A stretch of DNA of 64,000 nt, taken from NCBI GenBank assembly GCA_017625535.1, contig JAGAKR010000015.1:62001-126000 (forward strand). The letters are read 5' to 3'. The translations under genes and the position numbers were made by a program. Of this stretch, positions 18,493 to 26,775 are shown one piece after another (position 1 is the first letter of the stretch; each line of letters starts with the position of its first letter). The stretch comes from Bacteroidales bacterium. GTDB taxonomy: Bacteria > Bacteroidota > Bacteroidia > Bacteroidales > UBA932. The notes beneath the pieces were generated by a model that saw only the letters and a list, made by a program, of their open reading frames with translations, searched no databases and had not been told where the DNA came from.

Positions 18493-18500
18493 TAACTTTG
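18493..18500 (+). promoter_or_regulatory. -7 element directly before the sigma-54-type regulator
   Basis: TAACTTTG ends only six bases before the ATG at 18507. With the usual start about seven bases after this box, the mRNA would begin at or next to the start codon. Confidence 0.5.
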
Positions 18501-18506
18501 CCAATT

Positions 18507-19748
18507 ATGGAATTACAGAATTTAAAGCAGAGGTTCGATATTATAGGCAATGATCCGGCCCTTATGAGGGCGCTGGAGATTGCCGTACAGGTGGCCAATA
18601 CAGACCTTTCTGTACTGGTTACAGGTGAGAGCGGTGTGGGTAAGGAGGTGATTCCGCAAATAATACATCAGAACAGTGCCCGCAAGCACGGCACATATAT
18701 AGCGGTGAACTGCGGTGCAATTCCGGAAGGGACAATAGATTCGGAACTGTTCGGACACGAGAAAGGATCTTTTACAGGTGCGTACGAGACGCGCAAAGGA
18801 TATTTTGAGACTGCGGACGGGGGTACCATATTCCTTGATGAAGTTGCCGAACTCCCTATGACAACACAGGTGAGGCTCCTCAGGGTACTCCAGACAGGAG
18901 AATTCATAAAGGTGGGCTCATCAAAGGTACAGAAGACAAATGTGCGTGTTGTGGCTGCCACCAACATAAACCTTCCCCATGCAATAAAGAACGGCAAGTT
19001 CAGGGAAGACCTCTACTACAGGCTCAATACTGTTCCAATTGTATTGCCTGCACTCAGGGAGAGGGTGGCGGATATAAATCTCCTTTTCACAAAGTTTGCA
19101 GTTGATTTTGCGCAGAAATACAAAATGCCTCCTGTAAAACTTTCGCCTGCATCGCAACAGTTGATAGCGCAGTACAGGTGGCCGGGAAACATAAGGCAGT
19201 TGAAGAGTGTGGCGGAGCAGATGTCTGTTTTGGAGGAGGAAAGGGTAATTGAGCCGCGCATACTGCAGAAATATCTTCCTGCAGACGGCCCGGAACACCT
19301 TCCGGTTGTTGGGGGGGACCATCAGCAGGGAGAAATGTTCAATGAGAGGGAGAAGTTCTATATGGCAATGCTCCAGCAGCTGCAGCACGAGGTGCAGAGT
19401 CTGAAAAAGGATGTGGAAAGGCTGCAGGGAGGATCTGTACAGCATCAGGTTCTTGCAGAAAAAAGCACCTTGCCGGTGCCGGCTGTACAGGGGAGCATAT
19501 TGCCTGCCCCTCAGATTGGGGAGAACAAGATAGAGGAGCATATGCCTGTGGAGGAGATAACCGTTGAAGCAGATTACATAGAGGGGGAGGAGAGGCAGGA
19601 TGAGGATTTCTCCATTCCGAATGCAACAGATGCCCTCATACGCAGGGCGCTTCAGAGATTTCCCAACAAAAAGGATGCGGCGGATGCACTGGGGATATCT
19701 GAAAGGACTCTCTACAGAAAAATCAAGGAACTACATTTGGAGGACTGA
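18507..19748 (+). CDS. Sigma-54-interacting AAA+ transcriptional activator
   Basis: A 413-residue activator with no N-terminal receiver or sensor domain. The AAA+ core starts within 20 residues: Walker A GESGVGKE near 39-46, sigma-54 contact loop GSFTGA near 88, Walker B TIFLDEVAELP near 110. A linker of about 100 residues rich in Glu/Gln/Pro follows. The Fis-type HTH is at the end (RFPNKKDAADALGISERTLY). Lack of a sensor suggests control by expression level or a partner. ATG at 18507 starts just at the conserved core. It heads a block with the lptE-like gene, an unknown gene and secG, an order also seen in other Bacteroidales. Confidence 0.93.
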   Translation: MELQNLKQRFDIIGNDPALMRALEIAVQVANTDLSVLVTGESGVGKEVIPQIIHQNSARKHGTYIAVNCGAIPEGTIDSELFGHEKGSFTGAYETRKGYFETADGGTIFLDEVAELPMTTQVRLLRVLQTGEFIKVGSSKVQKTNVRVVAATNINLPHAIKNGKFREDLYYRLNTVPIVLPALRERVADINLLFTKFAVDFAQKYKMPPVKLSPASQQLIAQYRWPGNIRQLKSVAEQMSVLEEERVIEPRILQKYLPADGPEHLPVVGGDHQQGEMFNEREKFYMAMLQQLQHEVQSLKKDVERLQGGSVQHQVLAEKSTLPVPAVQGSILPAPQIGENKIEEHMPVEEITVEADYIEGEERQDEDFSIPNATDALIRRALQRFPNKKDAADALGISERTLYRKIKELHLED

Positions 19749-19753
19749 ATCAT

Positions 19754-20257
19754 ATGAAAAGAGTGAGGCTGTTTCTGCCGGTTGTGCTGATGTCACTTCT
19801 GGCGGCCTGTGGAATCTATAAATTCAACGACACATCAATTGCACCTGATGTGTATACCATCTCTGTCTACAATATAGACAACAGGGCAATGAAGGTTAAT
19901 CCTACACTGAGCAATACGCTTACTGTTGCACTTCAGGACCAGTACAGAAAACTTACCAAACTGGAGATGCTGGAAGATGGCGGTGACCTGGAGGTAAGCG
20001 GTTACATTGCATCGTATGATGTAACGCCAACAGCCGTCACATCGGAAGAGGTTGCAGCTCAGAACAGGCTTACAATTACAGTAAAGATCACTTTCAAGAA
20101 CAACAAGCATCCCGAAGAGGATTTTGAAAAGTCCTTTGCGGCATTCCAGGATTTTGATTCAACAATTTCTCTTGATGCAGTTGAAGCCCAGCTGGTGGAT
20201 GAAATAGTTGAGATTCTGGTGGAAGACATTTTTAACGCAACCGTAGCAAACTGGTAG
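19754..20257 (+). CDS. lptE: LptE-like lipopolysaccharide assembly lipoprotein
   Basis: A 167-residue lipoprotein with the lipobox LLAAC (Cys19) followed by GIYKFNDTSIAPDVYTISVY, the usual beginning of Bacteroidota LptE-family proteins. The middle has the amphipathic strands and helix expected (SNTLTVALQDQYRKLTKL, then GDLEVSGYIASYDVTPTAV). LptE plugs the LptD barrel and delivers LPS to the outer leaflet. It begins 5 bases after the regulator's stop codon. Sequence conservation in this family is low, so the call rests on length, lipobox, start and context. Confidence 0.8.
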   Translation: MKRVRLFLPVVLMSLLAACGIYKFNDTSIAPDVYTISVYNIDNRAMKVNPTLSNTLTVALQDQYRKLTKLEMLEDGGDLEVSGYIASYDVTPTAVTSEEVAAQNRLTITVKITFKNNKHPEEDFEKSFAAFQDFDSTISLDAVEAQLVDEIVEILVEDIFNATVANW

Positions 20258-20260
20258 GTA

Positions 20261-21022
20261 TTGGAAGGATATTCAGACATACGTAATCTTGATGTGGCCC
20301 AACTGCAGGCACTTGTAACAAAATATCCCTGGTTCTCATATGCCAGGGAGGCGCTTTTGTACAAACTGGTTGAGATTGAGCCCCAGTGTCTTGAGAACCG
20401 CTATAAGGAGTCCCTTGTATTTTTCCCCCTTAGGGAGAAGGTACTCCTCAGGTGCAGGGGCATTGTTTCTGCACCGGTGATGGAAAGGGAACCTGCAGGG
20501 CATATCCAGGTTGCAGACCTGCTTGATGTTGTGGAACTGGATTCCGGAAGTGAGGTTGAGCCTCTGGAGGAGTTGAGCCTCAATCTGGATTTTGATTTTA
20601 CGGCAGATGCGCAATCAGATATCGGGAAGGATGTTATTCTTGAGGTTGAGGAGGATTCCCGTCCCACAGCCCAAGGGACAGAGAGCATTGTGGAGATCCA
20701 GCCTGCCAAACCAAAGATTGTTGTGGTTGGGGGGGATTATTTTTCAAAAGAGGACTTTGCCCAATTGAAGGAGGAAGAACAGGCTCCGCAGATTCATTTT
20801 GGAGCACCTGCAGAATACAATGCCCAGGATGCACAGGTACAGCAGGGGAATGAACCGGTTTATGACACTATGGATTTTGTAACTGAAACCCTTGCAAAAA
20901 TTTACGCAGACCAGGGGTATTACGACAAAGCCATAGAGGTTTATGCAAAACTAATTTTGTTATATCCAGAAAAAAGTACTTACTTTGCAACCCTTGTAAA
21001 CGAAATAAAGTCAAAAAATTAA
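20261..21022 (+). CDS. Conserved protein of unknown function with TPR-like C terminus
   Basis: The frame begins with TTG at 20261, three bases after the lptE stop codon. The 253-residue product has a helical N terminus (LQALVTKYPWFSYAREALLY), an acidic middle (ELDSGSEVEPLEELSLNLD) and a C-terminal helix pair (TLAKIYADQGYYDKAIEVY, then KLILLYPEKSTYF) resembling a single TPR. There is no signal peptide. Its place between lptE and secG suggests a link to envelope assembly, but nothing in the sequence proves it. Confidence 0.7.
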   Translation: MEGYSDIRNLDVAQLQALVTKYPWFSYAREALLYKLVEIEPQCLENRYKESLVFFPLREKVLLRCRGIVSAPVMEREPAGHIQVADLLDVVELDSGSEVEPLEELSLNLDFDFTADAQSDIGKDVILEVEEDSRPTAQGTESIVEIQPAKPKIVVVGGDYFSKEDFAQLKEEEQAPQIHFGAPAEYNAQDAQVQQGNEPVYDTMDFVTETLAKIYADQGYYDKAIEVYAKLILLYPEKSTYFATLVNEIKSKN

Positions 21023-21033
21023 TATAATCAATT

Positions 21034-21384
21034 ATGTATACAGTTATTGCTATCCTTATTGTTATTGCAAGTGTTATCCTTACCCTTGTGGTATTGGTAC
21101 AGAACTCAAAGGGCGGCGGATTGGCAGCTAACTTTGCAGCTGGTAACCAGACATTTGGAGTAAGGCAGACAGCAGACTTCCTTGAGAAGGCAACCTGGAC
21201 CCTTGCAATTATAATCATTGTACTTTGCATTGCTGCAACAGCTTTTGTATCTACAAGAGTTGAGGAGAACAACTCAAAACTTATTGAGAAGATTGAGAAC
21301 ACTGCTCCAGTGTCACAGCCTCAGTTCCCAGTTGATGCAGCAGCGCCTGCAACAGAGGTACCAGTTGCAGATACAACAAAATAA
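21034..21384 (+). CDS. secG: Preprotein translocase subunit SecG
   Basis: The 116-residue protein has two membrane helices (about 2-22 and 53-73) joined by the SecG loop VLVQNSKGGGLAANFA with QTFGVRQTADFLEKATW. SecG assists SecYEG translocation. The C-terminal extension is Pro/Ala/Val-rich (about 40 residues), common in Bacteroidota. It is last in the block starting at 18507 and is followed by a short perfect hairpin over its stop codon and a true terminator at 21492-21518. Confidence 0.95.
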   Translation: MYTVIAILIVIASVILTLVVLVQNSKGGGLAANFAAGNQTFGVRQTADFLEKATWTLAIIIIVLCIAATAFVSTRVEENNSKLIEKIENTAPVSQPQFPVDAAAPATEVPVADTTK

Positions 21385-21404
21385 TATAACAAACTTGTTA
21401 TATT
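21383..21404. other. Perfect stem-loop at the secG stop codon
   Basis: AATATAACAA and TTGTTATATT form a 10-bp palindrome with a 2-base centre. It starts inside the TAA stop codon and has no T-run, so it is more likely an RNA-stability element or protein site than a terminator. Confidence 0.5.
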
Positions 21405-21491
21405 GTAAAAAGGGAGGTTTAGTTTCTTGCTTAATGGCAAATTGTTGTAGTACAAAGGATTGCTGAGAGAAATACAACCTATGAAAATTTG

Positions 21492-21519
21492 GGGCAGGAG
21501 AAAATCCTGCCCTTTTTTA
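21492..21519 (+). terminator. Terminator of the regulator-lptE-secG block
   Basis: GGGCAGGA pairs with TCCTGCCC around a GAAAA loop, followed by six T. It lies 108 bases beyond secG. Confidence 0.9.
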
Positions 21520-21561
21520 TAAATTCAGTACTATGTAACACAAGGTAGTGGATAAAATAAA

Positions 21562-21569
21562 TATATTTG
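21562..21569 (+). promoter_or_regulatory. -7 element of the PspC/PadR module
   Basis: TATATTTG lies 56 bases before the ATG at 21626. A -33 TTG is not evident. The remaining leader is AT-rich. Confidence 0.45.
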
Positions 21570-21625
21570 CAATACAAACAACATTGTATAGAAAAATACG
21601 TTATATATAATATTTTAATGAGGCT

Positions 21626-22195
21626 ATGAAAAAAGTGATTAATGCAGGAATTGGCGGACGCAGTTTTGCCATGGATGAGGATGCTTACTCAAAACTTAAA
21701 AAATACCTCAATGCCTTCAGGACCAAAAGCAAGATGGGTATCCAGAGCAAAGAGGTGATGGATGACCTGGAGGAGAGGATAGCAGAGCTTTTCTCTGAAG
21801 GGATCACCCAGTTCAGGAATGTTGTGGATATCCTTATGGTTGAGAGGGTGATTGCCCAGTTGGGTATGCCGGATGGGGAACCTTATTCAGAGGAGGGGAA
21901 TGACCCAATCTCAGAGATCTTCAGCGGCAACAAGCCAACAAAGAAGTTCTATCGTAATCCCGACAACAAATCCATTGGAGGAGTCTGTTCTGGAATTGCC
22001 CAGTACCTGAACATAGATACACTTCTGGTTAGGATAATTTTTGTGATAGGGCTCTTTATGGGATCGGCAGGTTTCTGGATTTATGTGATTCTATGGATAG
22101 CGGCACCTCTTGCGGAAACGCCTGCACAGAAATGTGAAATGTACGGACTTCCCGTAACGGCGGAGAACCTTATGAAGTTTTCAAACAATAAATGA
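21626..22195 (+). CDS. PspC-domain membrane protein (short paralogue)
   Basis: A 189-residue protein. The N-terminal domain (about 1-85; DEDAYSKLKKYLNAF, then VMDDLEERIAELF) resembles that of the second PspC protein at 22542. The PspC domain follows (NPDNKSIGGVCSGIAQYLNI, near 110-130) with a membrane segment (VRIIFVIGLFMGSAGFWIYV). PspC proteins act in envelope-stress sensing. Seven bases separate it from padR; the three genes form one operon with the regulator in the middle. Confidence 0.85.
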   Translation: MKKVINAGIGGRSFAMDEDAYSKLKKYLNAFRTKSKMGIQSKEVMDDLEERIAELFSEGITQFRNVVDILMVERVIAQLGMPDGEPYSEEGNDPISEIFSGNKPTKKFYRNPDNKSIGGVCSGIAQYLNIDTLLVRIIFVIGLFMGSAGFWIYVILWIAAPLAETPAQKCEMYGLPVTAENLMKFSNNK

Positions 22196-22202
22196 CAGAG
22201 TT

Positions 22203-22538
22203 ATGGTAGATTCAAATGTAGACAACATTAAATCCCAGATGCGCAAGGGTGTTCTTGAGTACTGTATCTTAAGTACATTAAGAAGAAATGACGCATATGC
22301 CTCTTCGCTTATTGTGGAACTTAAGGAGGCACAGATGATAGTGGTTGAGGGAACTCTGTACCCGCTCCTTACAAGGCTCAAGAACCAGGGGCTGCTCAGT
22401 TACAGATGGGAGGAGAGCACACAGGGTCCGCCAAGAAAGTATTATTCACTTACAGAAAAGGGAAGGGAGGCTCTGGCAGAGATGGATGCTGCCTGGAGAG
22501 AGGTGGTTGAATCTGTTGAATACATAAAAAACAAGTAG
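22203..22538 (+). CDS. PadR-family transcriptional regulator
   Basis: A 111-residue winged-helix protein typical of short PadR repressors. The start KSQMRKGVLEYCILSTL, then ELKEAQMIVVEGTLYPLLTR and the wing YRWEESTQGPPRKYYSLTEK are characteristic. PadR proteins bind small hydrophobic ligands and often repress a neighbouring membrane-protein gene. Here it lies between two PspC-domain genes with gaps of 7 and 3 bases, so autoregulation of the whole operon is likely. Confidence 0.92.
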   Translation: MVDSNVDNIKSQMRKGVLEYCILSTLRRNDAYASSLIVELKEAQMIVVEGTLYPLLTRLKNQGLLSYRWEESTQGPPRKYYSLTEKGREALAEMDAAWREVVESVEYIKNK

Positions 22539-22541
22539 ACT

Positions 22542-24038
22542 ATGAAAGAGGTATACGACATAAGTCTCCAGGGGGCTGCATTCAAGATAGAGAAAGATGC
22601 ATATGTGCTTCTTGAAAGTTATCTGGAAGAGCTCAAGGCCCATTACGGCAAGCAGGAGGAAGAAGTGGTTAACGATATAGAGGAGAGGATTGCGGAACTT
22701 CTCCTTGAAAAGGGTTGCACAGGAGGTACAGTTGTGCAGTTCCGCCATATAGATGATATAATAAAGGTACTTGGAAGGCCAAGCGAGATAGATGGAGAGG
22801 ATGGCAGTGGTGGCAGAGCCGGCGGGAAAGTGAAGAAAAGGGTGTACAGGGATACCGGTAACTGCATTGTAGCTGGAGTGTGCAGCGGATTGGGTGCATA
22901 TTTCAATATGGATGCGGTATGGGTGAGAATCATCTTTATACTTCTGGCATTCGCCTTTACCGCCCCTTCATTTTTTGTAAGGAATTTTCTGGGTATCCAT
23001 ATGGGGTGGTTCGGGTTCCTCCTTCTGGTATATTGCATACTTTGGGCAATAATTCCCGAAGCAAAGACAGTGAGTCAGCGGTGTGAAATGAGGGGAGAAC
23101 CGCAGAATGTAGACCACATACACAAAAAATTTGCACAAGGGGCAAGGAATGTGGGTAATGAGGTGTGGCAGATGGGCTCGCAGGCAACCGGCACATTCTT
23201 TTCAACCCTATGGCGTATAATATGTTTTGCTGTGGGAGCAATTCTTACTGCAATAGGGTTCGGGGGTATTGTTGCCCTGGGTATAGGTTTTTTTGGTGTG
23301 GATATGTTCTTTGGAATACCATTGTTCTCAATGCCGGATTTTCTGGAACTCAATATCGGGAGTACCTTATGGCTCAAGATTTTTGGAGTCCTTACCGTGC
23401 TTCTCCCATTTGTAGGGATGCTGTACAGTGGAATTCAGCTGTGTTTCAGGTTCAAGTCTCCTGCGTGGAGGCCGGGGCTGGTGAATTTCCTCATATGGCT
23501 TGTATCTGCACTTATATTTACCCTCTCTGCTGTAAAGGCATTCAGCCCATACTATGATGTAAATGCAGATTATAAGGAACAGATCCCTCTTCAGGTAAAG
23601 AATGACACACTTTATGTCTCTTGCCCCAAGGTGTCCGGAATGGAAAAGGCAAAGATGAATATGGAGGCTTCCGGGAATATGGTTGAACTGTTTTATCTGT
23701 TCGGAAGCGGAAAAGATGCCTCAATGGCTGTCTATCCTACAATTAAAGTAAGGAGGGGTGATTACAGTGAACCTTTCATAGAGGCTACAATGTCTTCATT
23801 CAGCAAACCCGATTTCTATGATGATTATACCTCAGACATAAAGATTTCAGATATTGCAACCCTGCAGGACTCACTCCTTACCGTAAAGCCGGCCGTGTAT
23901 TCAAGGGAAAACAAATTTGCAGGAAAGGTACAGACACTAAGGATTTATCTTCCCGACAGTACTGTGGTAATCCTCAAGGAACCTATAGATTTCACATTCG
24001 GAAAATCGAGGAGTTTCCGTACCGGAATCAGAAAATGA
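22542..24038 (+). CDS. Large PspC-domain membrane protein
   Basis: A 498-residue protein. Residues 1-70 repeat the N-terminal domain of the short paralogue (EKDAYVLLESYLEEL, then VVNDIEERIAELL). The PspC domain covers about 105-175 (DTGNCIVAGVCSGLGAYFNM). Several further membrane helices follow (about 225-340; FAVGAILTAIGFGGIVALGI). The C-terminal 150 residues look like an extracytoplasmic beta-rich domain (PLQVKNDTLYVSCPKV). It probably senses or buffers envelope stress together with the short paralogue under PadR control. Its last 11 bases overlap the convergent DUF456 gene. Confidence 0.85.
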   Translation: MKEVYDISLQGAAFKIEKDAYVLLESYLEELKAHYGKQEEEVVNDIEERIAELLLEKGCTGGTVVQFRHIDDIIKVLGRPSEIDGEDGSGGRAGGKVKKRVYRDTGNCIVAGVCSGLGAYFNMDAVWVRIIFILLAFAFTAPSFFVRNFLGIHMGWFGFLLLVYCILWAIIPEAKTVSQRCEMRGEPQNVDHIHKKFAQGARNVGNEVWQMGSQATGTFFSTLWRIICFAVGAILTAIGFGGIVALGIGFFGVDMFFGIPLFSMPDFLELNIGSTLWLKIFGVLTVLLPFVGMLYSGIQLCFRFKSPAWRPGLVNFLIWLVSALIFTLSAVKAFSPYYDVNADYKEQIPLQVKNDTLYVSCPKVSGMEKAKMNMEASGNMVELFYLFGSGKDASMAVYPTIKVRRGDYSEPFIEATMSSFSKPDFYDDYTSDIKISDIATLQDSLLTVKPAVYSRENKFAGKVQTLRIYLPDSTVVILKEPIDFTFGKSRSFRTGIRK

Positions 24039-24519
24039 AACGTATAAGGTAATAAAGCATTGTAACCGAGGCAGCAAGTTTGAGCCCGGTACCGAAGATG
24101 AACCCCAAAAAAGCTCCGAATGCCGCAAGCAGGGAGTTTTGGAGGGGTTTCTTGTTTACAACAAATTCTGCAATGAGAGCCCCTATGAAAGATCCTGCAA
24201 TAATTCCGAAAGGGGGGAAGAAAATCATTCCGGCAACCATTCCGGCAATGGAATAGCGCACGGCAAGCTGGGAGCCTCCTGTTATCTTTGTGAAGTATGG
24301 CTGTACAACATAATCCAGCAGGGAAACGGCAATCACAATTGCAATCCAGATGATGAGGAATTTTCCGGTAATTTCATTTTCCGGATTGTTGGCAAAGTAC
24401 ATAAGAACAAGGGAGGCGTAGGTGAGAGGAGGCCCGGGAATGGCAGGTATTATGCAGCCAAGTATGCCTGCAATGGCCATTATTATGGCCAGACCGTCTA
24501 TAAGTATTTCCCCCAGCAT
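24028..24519 (-). CDS. DUF456 membrane protein
   Basis: The ATG at 24519 is chosen because it gives the normal 163-residue DUF456 protein and lies 1 base after the polyprenyl synthase stop codon; the longer frame reads back into that gene. The protein is strongly hydrophobic with four or five helices, including AIAGILGCIIPAIPGPPLTY and FFPPFGIIAGSFIGALIAE, the glycine-rich signature of the family. Function is unknown. Its end overlaps the end of the convergent PspC gene by 11 bases, leaving no room for a separate terminator. Confidence 0.82.
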   Translation of the reverse strand: MLGEILIDGLAIIMAIAGILGCIIPAIPGPPLTYASLVLMYFANNPENEITGKFLIIWIAIVIAVSLLDYVVQPYFTKITGGSQLAVRYSIAGMVAGMIFFPPFGIIAGSFIGALIAEFVVNKKPLQNSLLAAFGAFLGFIFGTGLKLAASVTMLYYLIRFIF

Positions 24520-24520
24520 T

Positions 24521-25522
24521 TTATGAGTTCCTTGAACCTGTAAATTCGGCAAGTTGTACAAGACGTTTTTTTGCATTGCTTTCAGGCAGTGCGGCAATGG
24601 CGGCAATGGCCTTTGCAATATGTCCTTCAAGGATATTCTGGGCATCTGCAATTCCGTTGTTGCTGTTTACAAACTCTGTAATCTTGCCAATGATCTCCTT
24701 GTCGGAAGAGGTTATCTCTTCCCCTTTTGTAACGGTATTCTCTATACCCTCTATAAGATGCCTCATCTGGGCCTCCTTTTCAGGGGCATTTGCCATTGCA
24801 CAAAGCAGAGGCAGTGTAATCTTCCTCTCCTTTATGTCTGCTCCGGCAAGTTTGCCGGTATCCATTTTTGGTGAGTAGTCAAAAATGTCGTCCCTCATCT
24901 GGAAGGCAACCCCCAGATGGTATGCATACTCTGCAAGGGAATCTATGTCCTCTTTCTTTGCTCCGGCAGAGATTGCGCCGCTTTTTACGGCAGCCATAAA
25001 CAGAGAGGCTGTTTTGCACTCAATTATCTTGTAGTAATCCTCCATTGTGGTGTCGAGGTCCTCCGCCTTCTCCATCTGTATTATCTCACCTACGGAAAGA
25101 TCGTGCAGTACAGTTGTAAAGTATCCCAGAATCTCTGTATTGCACTTGTTAATGAGCAGATCCACACCCCTGGCCAGCCAGTAGTCGCCTGTAAGTACTG
25201 ATGCCGCCGGACTGAATGCGGCTTTAACGGTAGGGACACCGCGTCTGATGTCTCCGTTGTCTGCAACATCATCGTGCAAGAGTGTGGCTGTATGTATTAT
25301 TTCACATACAGCCGCACACTCGTAACTCATTTGTGAGACTTCTCCACTGGCTTGGGCAGAGAGCAGACACAATACCGGACGCAACTGCTTGCCGGCCGTA
25401 TCTATAATATACCCGTTTATTTTTGTAAGGAGCTTGTTGCTGTGCTGGAGTGCATTCCTTATAGCCTCCTCATAACCGCTCCAATCTTTGCCCAATTCAA
25501 GTTTTACAGTGTCAAGTCTCAT
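24521..25522 (-). CDS. ispB: All-trans polyprenyl diphosphate synthase (octaprenyl type)
   Basis: A 333-residue prenyltransferase making the long isoprenoid tail of menaquinone by repeated IPP addition. The first aspartate-rich motif is in LLHDDVADNGDIRRGVP near residue 76 and the second in FQMRDDIFDYS near residue 200. GKQLRPVLCLLSAQ near residue 37 binds IPP. ATG at 25522 begins at the conserved N terminus; the longer frame adds a non-conserved extension. It is first in a two-gene operon with the DUF456 protein. Chain length (heptaprenyl versus octaprenyl) cannot be read with certainty. Confidence 0.9.
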   Translation of the reverse strand: MRLDTVKLELGKDWSGYEEAIRNALQHSNKLLTKINGYIIDTAGKQLRPVLCLLSAQASGEVSQMSYECAAVCEIIHTATLLHDDVADNGDIRRGVPTVKAAFSPAASVLTGDYWLARGVDLLINKCNTEILGYFTTVLHDLSVGEIIQMEKAEDLDTTMEDYYKIIECKTASLFMAAVKSGAISAGAKKEDIDSLAEYAYHLGVAFQMRDDIFDYSPKMDTGKLAGADIKERKITLPLLCAMANAPEKEAQMRHLIEGIENTVTKGEEITSSDKEIIGKITEFVNSNNGIADAQNILEGHIAKAIAAIAALPESNAKKRLVQLAEFTGSRNS

Positions 25523-25529
25523 TTTTATG

Positions 25530-26156
25530 TTAGAATAAAATAGCCAATGAAAGTTCAAATCCTTTGTTCTTGCCCCCTTCGAATGTCTTTACACCCTGCC
25601 ATTCAAAGTCTGCAACCTTGCCAAGATCCCAGCAATATCTGCCGCTTACCTGAAGTTTCCAGATGTCAATTCCGGCACCCAGTCCAATGCCGTATCTGAA
25701 CTTGTTCAAATCCCATTCAAGATTCTTGTTGCCGGTTGCATTGTCCAATGCAACTCCAACATAAGGGACAACCTGCAGATATGGTCTGAAAAGCATAAGG
25801 TCAACACCCCATTGGAGTGCAACAGGCAATTGCAGATATGAGATATTCACCTCACTGTCTGAAATCAGTGCAGAGCTGCGGTTGGCAGGATTACCCGAAA
25901 CAGAAAGTTCTCCAGAAACTTTGCTGAACAGCAGTTCAGGCTGGATGGACAGGCCAATCATAGGAATTTTGAATTTGTAAAGCATACCCACGTGGAAGCC
26001 TGTCTTCTTTTCAAAAGCAGTTTTGTATGTTGCATCTTTCCCAAGGTCAATGTCTCCGAAAGATGTGAAATTGAATCCGCCCTTTATGCCGAACTGTGAG
26101 AATCCGGGAACAGAGAGGAGCATTAAAGCCGTTGCAATCAATAGAATCTTTTTCAT
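25530..26156 (-). CDS. Outer-membrane beta-barrel (porin-like) protein
   Basis: With ATG at 26156 the product has 208 residues and a clean signal peptide (MKKILLIATALMLLSVPGFS). The mature start QFGIKGGFNFTSFGD is typical of the PorT/OMP_b-brl_2 group of Bacteroidota. It has repeated amphipathic strands (TGFHVGMLYKFKIPMIGLSI, then LQVVPYVGVAL) and ends GFELSLAILF with a terminal Phe. It is probably an eight-stranded barrel of unknown cargo. It starts between thioredoxin and the polyprenyl synthase on the same strand, 7 bases before the latter. Confidence 0.78.
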   Translation of the reverse strand: MKKILLIATALMLLSVPGFSQFGIKGGFNFTSFGDIDLGKDATYKTAFEKKTGFHVGMLYKFKIPMIGLSIQPELLFSKVSGELSVSGNPANRSSALISDSEVNISYLQLPVALQWGVDLMLFRPYLQVVPYVGVALDNATGNKNLEWDLNKFRYGIGLGAGIDIWKLQVSGRYCWDLGKVADFEWQGVKTFEGGKNKGFELSLAILF

Positions 26157-26204
26157 AAACTGTCTTTTTGGTATTATACAATCATACAATAGTTACAATG
26201 CAAT

Positions 26205-26241
26205 TTCCGGTGCAACCCTGCTCTTGGGGTGTGCACCGGAA
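26205..26241. other. Long intercistronic stem-loop after trxA
   Basis: TTCCGGTGCA (26205-26214) pairs perfectly with TGCACCGGAA (26232-26241). ACCC/GGGT extends the stem inward after a one-base bulge. There is no T-run on either strand, so it may stabilise or process the trxA-barrel transcript rather than end it. Confidence 0.5.
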
Positions 26242-26250
26242 CAATGTCTT

Positions 26251-26568
26251 TTATAGCAAAGCGTTGAGTTTGTCTGCAATCGCAGCCTTGGTTGTAGAGC
26301 CTACCAGTTTGTCTTTAAGCTCGCCGCCTTTGAAGAACAGCAGGGTAGGGATGTTTCTGATGCCGTACTCAGCAGGAACGTCACCTGCGTCATCAACATT
26401 GCATTTTCCTACAACTGCCTTGCCCTCAAACTCAGTTGCAATCTCATCAATTATAGGGGCAATCATTCTGCATGGACCACACCATGTAGCCCAGAAATCC
26501 ACCAATACAGGTTTGTCACTTCCAAGAACCACCTCTTTGAAGTTTGAATCATTAATTTCCAATGCCAT
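26251..26568 (-). CDS. trxA: Thioredoxin
   Basis: A 105-residue classical thioredoxin with the redox motif WATWCGPCRM (Cys near residues 31 and 34) and the cis-proline region GIRNIPTLLFFKGGE near 73. It reduces cytoplasmic disulfides. ATG at 26568 begins the conserved MALEINDSNF; the longer frame adds residues without homology. CAAATATA at 26661-26668 (a -7 box on the minus strand) could give a leader of about 90 nt. A long stem-loop follows its stop codon. Confidence 0.95.
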   Translation of the reverse strand: MALEINDSNFKEVVLGSDKPVLVDFWATWCGPCRMIAPIIDEIATEFEGKAVVGKCNVDDAGDVPAEYGIRNIPTLLFFKGGELKDKLVGSTTKAAIADKLNALL

Positions 26569-26716
26569 AATCAAAAAATATTTAGTGTTATAAATTTCCA
26601 AAAGTTATGCTAAAATAATGAAAATTTCCCAACTCCCGCAAAACTCTTATGAATTGTGAACAAATATATCTCCATTTTGTGCAATGACAGTTGCTCCAAT
26701 CTTGCAGGTTTTTACT

Positions 26717-26724
26717 TATATTTG
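26717..26724 (+). promoter_or_regulatory. -7 element of kbl
   Basis: TATATTTG lies 51 bases before the kbl ATG. A TTG at 26691-26693 is 23 bases upstream, a loose -33 match. Confidence 0.45.
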
Positions 26725-26775
26725 TATTTGCCCAATGGTTTAAGGAAAAAAGAAACAATTTAATTATAAACAGTT

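Noticed and set aside
18921..19541. 206-codon open frame antisense to the sigma-54-type regulator
   Set aside because: It lies fully inside the AAA+ gene on the other strand and shows no protein-like motif.
21400..21490. TPP riboswitch (CTGAGA near 21463)
   Set aside because: Only the short CTGAGA matches; the partner GAACCTGA-type segment and closing stem are absent, and no thiamine gene follows.
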